A stretch of 64,000 bases of DNA, from the NCBI GenBank assembly GCA_949752745.1, contig OX457027.1, positions 55,804,053 to 55,868,052 of the forward strand. The letters are read 5' to 3'. The DNA is from Protula sp. h YS-2021. Lineage: Eukaryota; Annelida; Polychaeta; Sabellida; Serpulidae. The position numbers were made by a program, and so were the translations under genes. Each line of letters starts with the position of its first letter. The stretch's first letter is position 1. The notes beneath the pieces were generated by a model, which made no database searches, was not told the DNA's origin, and saw only the letters and a program-made list of their open reading frames with translations. Shown here one piece after another: positions 39,696 through 64,000 of this stretch.

Positions 39696-41698
39696 GAGAT
39701 TAATAATTTTATGAAGTCATTAAATTTATTAAGTTTAACTATTTTTAATACAATAAAAAGCTATTTGATTTTAACTTTTTATTTTGTGCGGGAAAGATTT
39801 AATAATTTAAATATTCATGCATTAACACAAAATGGGCTAATGTGAAACTGGTAAAATGTAAGAAGAGTAAGATTTGCTTACTGTGTTTAACTCTAACAGA
39901 TTGACTGAATTCATATTACATAATGGCTTCCTCTAAGCGAAATGATGCATTTGAAATGTATACAACCTTCTATGTAAATTAGACTTTACGTAAATAAAAC
40001 TTTAAATAGAGCAATGGACAATAAACTGGGCGAAAGGGTTCCTGATCTTTAAGGCGATAGTGAATACCACAAACAATATAGACCATCCAAAAACCATATT
40101 ACTTAGAAACGCCGCTCTTATAAAAGCGATTTATTTAAAGAATATTGCGAGAAAATAAAAGTTACTTGAAAGATCACTGAAAATTTGCCTGTAAAATCTG
40201 CGCTGAATATACTCAGATATTCCGAACCGAGCCAAAAAGAGGAGGGAGAGGGAGTGAGTGAGTGAAGAATCAATGCAATATAGTACAACAGAGTGTTAAA
40301 ACGAGATTTTCAAAACAAAATGGTTGAGAAGCTAACCGCCAAGTTATGAGTCTATATGTTTCGACAGCTCCACCTTTGAAACTGATATTAAAACATCTAA
40401 TCGCCAGTACAAGTACCTATCTTTTTATGTATCCTTGCCGTAACTGACTTCTTTTCTCGTGCGACACAAAACCAGTAAGCAAACACCTGCTGATTGCTGT
40501 ACATACTGTCAACTAAAAGTGCCCATGCTTTCCTATAGTTGATGTGCAGTTTAAAATTGTAAGAAAACAAAATCTAAGGTATATTTCGCCTTAAAATTTC
40601 ATACAACATCAGAATGGATACCCCTTAACACTCATGTAAAATTTCAAATTCCTAGCTCTGAGATTCAAAGAGAAAACAGAAAATCTCTTTCCGATACATA
40701 CCTGTCCAAGTGTAAATAAAAGAATAGTCAAATAATTAGAAAAAAACGTGGTTAAGGCTCTAACACATGTAATGTTGACAAGGCTTACCAATCAGTTATG
40801 GGAAATAAATTCCCACAGCAAACAGTATGCTCCGGCACCTCTCTTAAAGGGCACATTAGCGGGAAGCTAATGTAATAGGTCTCCCAATTTGACCACATAT
40901 AAACAAATGAATAGTTCCCTGGCAGATAGTTGCTGAAGCTCTCTAGCTCTAAAGAGATTGTGGATAAAAAATGTTGGGTTAGTTATGATAGTTTCTTTTA
41001 TTAATATGTCGTACATTAGTAACGAAGCATTAATAAGAACAGAAACACAAGAGGTTAGTTAGCAAAACGGTTGCTTAGCATTGACACCAGTATTGCAATA
41101 GCCAATGAACTGTATTGTCTAAAGTCGGATATATCTCAATGAAAACGCAAAAAAGCAAAAAAAAAAAAACAATTATATTTTAAAACATTTAAAAATATAT
41201 TTACATGTATATAGAATTGTGAACATAACGCCAAAACATAGAAAACTGAATAAAATGAATTCTGAATTTGCAGGGTTTTTTTTTTAGATTATTAGTGTAT
41301 GTTACCAACAGTTAGTTTTATTTTGTAATAAACTTTTTCTATGCGCATTTACTGAAGCGAGAAAATGTACGAACATAAAAGGTTATCATAGGACTTAATG
41401 TGTTGATGTTAAAAGCTGCTTACGTTATCAACATTGGCACTGACAACAGAAAGCGGAACCATTAAAAAGATATCATTCAGTATATAAATAGACGTTTGAT
41501 GGAATGCCTATTAAAACGGAAAGTGCATTAAATGGATTGTTAAACAATAGCTATTGAAAAGGATGTTTACGTTGCTTTTATGAATGAAATATTTACAGAA
41601 CATAATGCATTTTGAAAGACTTGACTACTACTAGATGTTCTCAGAATTTTACCAACAGCCACAGTGCATTGTAGATATTAAAAGGTTAATTTCGTGTC

Positions 41699-41782
<84 letters not shown>

Positions 41783-42003
41783 CGTTATATTGAGGTTATT
41801 GATAATAACCGTTAACGGCTGATCTCACATTTTGAAAACATTATAGAACTTATCTGCAGATGAACTCCACATCAAATGTTAAAAATTTTACAAATTTCAT
41901 CAGTTTTGTAATAGAGTCTAGATGATATAGTTATTTGGTAGTGACATAAATACTAGAGAAATAAAACTCCAAATACACTTCTGCCTATCGTGACATTACT
42001 TTC
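39696..42003. other. intergenic DNA between the large duplication and the cyclase gene
   Basis: AT-rich; no gene supported. A (TA)n tract of about 75 bp lies at 41705-41780, flanked by only short inverted arms (GTCA/TGAC). The frame at 40609-40791 is unrecognised. Confidence 0.5.
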
Positions 42004-42031
42004 TGTATCGTATCGTATCGTATCGTATCGT
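42004..42031. repeat. (TATCG)n pentanucleotide microsatellite
   Basis: About five tandem GTATC/TATCG units, 60-90 bases before the candidate start codon of the cyclase gene, so probably in its 5' UTR or promoter. Confidence 0.8.
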
Positions 42032-42094
42032 AAATTGTATGTTTGTTTGAAACTTTGGAATTTTCGACATTATTGTGAAAAGGTCGAACTCAAA

Positions 42095-59659
<17,565 letters not shown>

Positions 59660-59790
59660 TACCCGGTGATATGCTGCGTGACAGAAAGGCCGACCTGAAA
59701 GTTAGCCATTTTGTGGCAATTCTCGACTCGAGACATTAATTTCTTTTAGCGCATGCATTTAAAAGATATTGTTGCAGGTTTACGGCATAG

Positions 59791-59810
59791 GTGTGTGTGT
59801 GTGTGTGTGT
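59791..59810. repeat. (GT)10 microsatellite
   Basis: A perfect GT run about 130 bp after the cyclase stop codon, probably in the 3' UTR. Confidence 0.9.
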
Positions 59811-59848
59811 ATATTCTATTCTATACAATGTCATTTTAGAATCGGCAA

Positions 59849-59854
59849 AATAAA
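59849..59854 (+). promoter_or_regulatory. candidate polyadenylation signal of the cyclase gene
   Basis: AATAAA about 190 bp after the stop codon; the closest exact hexamer I noticed. Confidence 0.5.
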
Positions 59855-60434
59855 ATAGCTTTTGATATTGATATTCACTGAGTTGGAGAACACAATAGTT
59901 TTGTCGGCTTATATTTTTGTTAAGTTTTTACAATCGAATATTGCAATATGAATATTCCAATATAAATATGAACGCAAAGTTATAGTTCTCTCTTCTATAT
60001 AATATGTATGTAACACACACCATAGCTCAGAAGGTGGTACAGCGTATGAATTCCGTACTTCTTCTGTTTATTATGACGCTCCCTTTTTTATCTTTAAGTA
60101 TCACTTTCTCAATAGAACAAAGTTCCATTGGCCGATAGAAGAAAACGGATTGTAAGGTAATTTGCAATTAGACGAATTCCACGGGATACAACATGGCCTG
60201 CTATTTGATTCTTGGTATCAAACTAATGTTTAATAATCTGCCGAAACAGAGCTTCTTTCAGTGATAAACACAATTATTTAAGTAACCGAAATATTATATT
60301 TTCTATTGTTGGTACAGAAGAATGTTACTATTTTGCTGAGGAAAAAAAATCAGTTTTAGCATTCGTGTCTTCAGACTTGGCACACTCCTGCAATAAACAA
60401 AAAGTCTGACAGCTGTGTTGTGAAATGGAGTCAA
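59855..60434. other. intergenic DNA downstream of the cyclase gene
   Basis: No supported gene. CATAGCTCAGAAGGTGGTACAG near 60020-60042 resembles a tRNA A-box, but I found no matching B-box. Confidence 0.4.
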
Positions 60435-60794
60435 GGACATTTCCCGCGGAGACTTTTCCCGCGAGGACTTTTCACGACCTAGGGAATTTTCCGAGGAGGA
60501 CTTGCATTTTACTAAATCACAATATACCCTGCCCCTGCAGTATAATCCACTACAACTTGTTGACAATAGAAAAAAAGAAACATCAGAGACCGGAGAGAAC
60601 ACAGTTGAGAACGTTTACTCCAAGTTTAAATTACTGAATAAAAATTGAAATAAATTAGTTTTATTTTTGTTAGTTTTTTTTCATCCGCGGGAAATGTCCC
60701 AGGTCGGGAGAAGTCCTAGGTCGGGAAAAGTCCTCCGCGGGAAAATTCCCCGTGGGTAAAGTCCGCCTGGGAAAAGTCCCCGTGGGAATTGTCC
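60435..60794. mobile_element. inverted-repeat element with ends built from GGACTTTTCCCGCGG phrases
   Basis: The left end (60435-60506) reads GGACATTTCCCGCGG, AGACTTTTCCCGCG, AGGACTTTTCACGACC, GGAATTTTCCGAGG. The right end (about 60684-60794) is the inverted equivalent with eight or so phrases (for example GGACAATTCCCACGG and GGACTTTTCCCGACC on the minus strand). The interior of about 180 bp is AT-rich. Same architecture as the elements at 6.0 and 10 kb, with a different phrase. Confidence 0.65.
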
Positions 60795-62388
60795 TGTTTA
60801 TGTGAAATGGTTTAGTGTTGCGTCCCCGTGTGTTAACATGGTGAAAACAAATATTTTGCAATTGGGTGTCTTTATGTGAGTGTTGACTTTTGACCTTTCT
60901 GTAGTAAACAAAAACAGGCAAAATATGAAGAGGAATATTTTATTTTTTTATGAACTTGTATGATGGGTAGGGATACTGCCGAGTATAATAATTATTTTAA
61001 AAAATAATTATTTTATCGCTATGCTGAAAAGACGGCTGTTATATGAGACTTTCGTTATTAAGACAATCACAACGCTGCGATTATTTAACTGTTGTATGTT
61101 AAACTGAAAAATAAAATCAAATAAAATACACAATCTGTGATTTCTTGACTTAGCCGCTCAGGACACAAAGGTTCTTGTCTCTCAGTGACTTCTTCACCGA
61201 GTACCGAAGATATCTAAAAAGTAGTCCGGTGTGATCACAAAATATCTGGTAAGTGCGCGCGGGGCTGTGATGTGTTAAACTTAGTAAATCAGTAGAGATC
61301 AGCAATCAGTAAATCAGTAGGAAAAGCATCGAAATCAACATGCAGAAAAACCCGTAATAAACCGGACACACACGGGATTGGGCTAATTTGTCAGATTTAG
61401 CGAGGTGTCTGGTATATTGAGGATATTTTAGCTATACAAAGAAATAATGCATTATACACTTCAGTTTTTTCATAGTATAAATAACTTCTTTGGAAGGGTT
61501 GAGGAACATCCCCCGCAGAAAAAAGATAAATTAAAATCCACCTCTTTTTGCAACAAGCCTCGACAGAAGAAACTACCCCCTACGTAAAACATGTAATCTA
61601 TGAAGAGATTTGCCTCCCCCCCCCCCCCCCCTACCATGGAACTTATTTTCTTTTAGAAAATACTTAGCCAATAAAACTGTGAGTACTTTCGTTACATGTA
61701 GTTTTCACTGAGGTTTTTTAATCACTAACTCTGACCATAACTAAAACATTTGTAATAATAAGATCATACCTTCTACCTTGTTCCACTAGTATTATGTTCT
61801 TTGTAGAGACTCACGACACCACTGTAAGCTCCACACCATAAATCAGGCTGTTAAATTTGATTTGAAAACACCTATTTTCTTCATATTATGAGTAACAGGA
61901 GCAGCTAAAACAGGATCAGTTAACGAAAACTATGTACAAAACAGCCAGCAAACAACTTGTATTCGTTGCATTGTCTATGCTATGCTACCAAAGATGTAGC
62001 TGCTTTCGAATTTCTAGCTGTTCTGGCTCTGGACAATCTAACAAACAACATTTCAAAAATACATATAATATTCCGTACGAAGCCATTACTAAGATACACT
62101 AATAAGAAGCTAAAATAAGACATTGCTATAAAATAGTAAAAACTCAAATTATTGTTACAGTAGCCGTTTATATTAGGCCTTAAGCCTATATGTTAATCAC
62201 ATAAATCCTTTTGAATACCTTGAAGTAATAACTTTTGAACTTGTTTTAAAATATTTTACACTAATTACCTCAAGGGTATTGGAAACTAGGAACCATTAAA
62301 TAAACTTTGTCTTGATTTTGGCTGGATTTTATTCACAACACTTTTCCGCATCAATATACACAATACAAAGAGACATGATTTAACACTG
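60795..62388. other. intergenic DNA, no supported gene
   Basis: AT-rich, with a poly-C run at about 61617-61631. Nothing coding recognised. Confidence 0.5.
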
Positions 62389-62770
62389 ATGCCCCTAATT
62401 AAAATACAAAATACAGTGATGCTTGTAAGACGGGTCAACTATTGCGAGAAGAGTTATTTCAGAATTACATTAAAAGAAGAACACAAATCTTTTTCTATTC
62501 ACGTATTAGAAATGCTGGGGCTAATAGCAGCAGTTAAGGTGTTCGGTGGTCACTGGGGTGGCAAGAAAATAAAGGCGTACTGCGACAATCAATGTACGGT
62601 CATAGCGGTAAACACCGGCAAATCCAGAGATATCATGATGCAGGCTTGTTTAAGGGACTGTTTTACTGGCTATCTATCTATTCGTTTGAAGTACAATGTG
62701 TTTACATACGAAGCCAAAGGAATATTATGCATGTTTCTATTCCCTCAGTTATATTTAAGATACATATAAA
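62389..62770 (+). pseudogene. retroelement RNase H-like fragment
   Basis: The frame holds SIHVLEMLGLIAAVKVFGGH, WGGKKIKAYCDNQCTVIAVN and TGKSRDIMMQACLRDCF, the pattern of the RNase H-like domain after the reverse transcriptase in DIRS/Ngaro-type tyrosine-recombinase elements and relatives (Glu in LEMLG, Asp in CDNQ). After about 62670 the family-like continuation (YSFEVQCVYIRSQRNIM) moves to another frame, so a frameshift has broken it. No reverse transcriptase was seen upstream. Confidence 0.6.
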
Positions 62771-63262
62771 CTTCACCTTGGCTAAAATAATTAAAACCGA
62801 ACCAAACGAAAATTAGAAACTCACAAATTAAACCTTAGTTAATCCAAGAAATGAATAAGGAATACATCTTATTATTTTAAGATTTAAATTTGTCTTTTCT
62901 GTTTATAGAATCTGATTAAATTTGACAAAAAGAGAGTTAGTTTGGACATCTTTCCCTTTGGGTAAGATAATAAGAAAACTTCCCAATTACCAAAGTTTCG
63001 GAGTTTTTCTCCGTCGGACGAATGTGGTTTCATCGAAAGCACCCGAGACGTTAGTGTATAACGTACGTACAATCGTAGACATGACAGAGACCAGTCTATG
63101 GGCAGTCTCGGTAGATCTTTTCTGCACGCACCTCACCGTCGCTCTCAACTCGCATTCAATTTGTGACAGGTGTAAAAGGGGCAGTGACTTGCCGCCCCTG
63201 TGTCATTTACAAGGAGTGGAAAACCATCACTAGGATACATGCCGAAAACGAACGGAGACGTT

Positions 63263-63643
63263 ACCCAGCAAACATTAAGACGTCGGAATGACGTCGGGTT
63301 GATGTCGTGACCTGACGTTTCCGACGTCGGACTGACGTGCCGGTTTTGGTTGTACATGAAATGGAACCGAAATACATACAAAGCATTTTCCATGTACATT
63401 TTTACAATCTAGGAAGAAAAATACCAACGCGCCATCAAAATTCTAAAATTTTCATGTAAAAATTACTTTTTTTCTTCCTCTTTTTCAAAATGACTTCCAT
63501 TTCCGGTGAGCGATAATAATGCCTCGACGTCGGAATAAAGTCGGGTATTGGGGTATTAGGTCAGAATATGGTTGTGAAGTCGTCGCGACCAAAATCCAAC
63601 CTTTTTTTTCAGCCAAAAAAGACGTCGATTGTTTGCTGGGTAC
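63263..63643. mobile_element. ACGTCG-family MITE with CCCAGCAAAC ends and TA target duplication
   Basis: CCCAGCAAAC at the left end and GTTTGCTGGG at the right end are exact inverted repeats, each flanked by TA. Inside are GACGTCGG phrases and the shared core TTTCCGGTGAGCGATAA (63499-63515). About 380 bp, non-coding. This is the cleanest copy and defines the family's termini. Confidence 0.88.
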
Positions 63644-63704
63644 AAGAGAAGGATTCTAGTCGCAACCCCTGTCAGTGCCAAGGAATCACGGGAACCAGTA
63701 AAGA

Positions 63705-64000
63705 AGGCTAGCTCAGTCAGGTTACACCAGGTGTTCTCACCGGTCCAATTATACACTGGGATCTTATGCTCCATCCGCACAGAAAAGCCGGAAAAAGAAA
63801 CAGAAAATATCAGCTTATTCTGAAATTGTGGCAGAACTAGACTTACCCCTCACGGAAGAGCGTCCTATTTTTTTTTTACAAAGCGTCAGACCACGCAGTC
63901 GGAGACAGCCGAACATTGCCGAGTGGGATTTAGCTTTACTCCCCCGTTACCTGCAACGTGCAGAAATCTTTGGGGGGCAAGGAATGCCAATTAAGGTTTA
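63705..64000 (+). other. unidentified reading frame open to the window end
   Basis: A frame without stop from about 63705 to the last base, with no obvious start, encodes a basic stretch (QKSRKKKQK), then AYSEIVAELDLPLTEERPIF and QPNIAEWDLALLPRYLQRAE. The EWDLALL segment faintly recalls proteins of tyrosine-recombinase retroelements, which would fit the RNase H fragment at 62.4 kb, but it could also be an exon of another gene. Not identified. Confidence 0.3.

Overview
The window is nuclear DNA from an animal. Its genes are split by GT-AG introns, intergenic DNA is AT-rich, and non-LTR retrotransposons, Tc1-type elements, inverted-repeat elements, minisatellites and long (TA)n tracts are abundant. 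The repeat flavour (AGGTCA-rich minisatellites, TCCGTCCGTCTGTCTG-type elements, tRNA-derived SINE) suggests a marine invertebrate, with a lophotrochozoan such as a mollusc my best guess. That placement is inference. There is no bacterial, organellar or viral gene layout.

Three protein-coding genes can be assembled, all on the + strand. (1) At 1071-3835 are the last two coding exons of a sodium/phosphate cotransporter (SLC34, NaPi-II), with the 5' part beyond the window. (2) At 13123-21781 is a complete second SLC34 paralogue: eight coding exons, 716 codons, all junctions in phase, with a TATA box about 150 bp upstream of the ATG. The two form a head-to-tail tandem pair. (3) At 42095-59659 is a complete beta-type soluble guanylate cyclase, closest to the GUCY1B2 (beta-2) subfamily: twelve coding exons, 717 codons, all in phase. 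It has an H-NOX domain with the proximal His at position 105, an H-NOXA/PAS-like region, a signalling helix, a class III cyclase domain with a full set of catalytic residues, and a C-terminal CaaX box. I pieced these models together by reading splice sites and phase. Several exons are too short to appear as open reading frames.

Layout: 1-3.8 kb SLC34 copy A. 3.8-12.9 kb intergenic, with two inverted-repeat elements whose ends are arrays of short phrases (about 6.03-7.25 and 9.97-10.87 kb) and an AGGTCA-rich minisatellite (7.74-8.74 kb). 12.96-21.8 kb SLC34 copy B, whose first coding exon lies in a local tandem duplication. 23.0-26.9 kb a decayed minus-strand LINE. 27.15-27.53 kb a small inverted-repeat element. 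28.87-30.36 kb a dead Tc1/mariner element. 31.05-39.7 kb two tandem copies of a roughly 4-kb segment; the second carries a 5'-truncated LINE whose empty site survives in the first. 42.1-59.7 kb the guanylate cyclase gene, whose introns hold several copies of an ACGTCG-rich element, a 50-bp minisatellite and a 53-bp repeat that copies a splice donor. 60.4-64 kb repeats, an RNase H-like retroelement fragment, a clean TA-flanked MITE and an unidentified ORF leaving the window.

Nothing shows that the phosphate transporters and the cyclase work together. The freshest leads are the phrase-array inverted-repeat elements, the (TA)n palindromes, the duplicated splice donor and the self-sufficient-looking membrane-targeted cyclase subunit.
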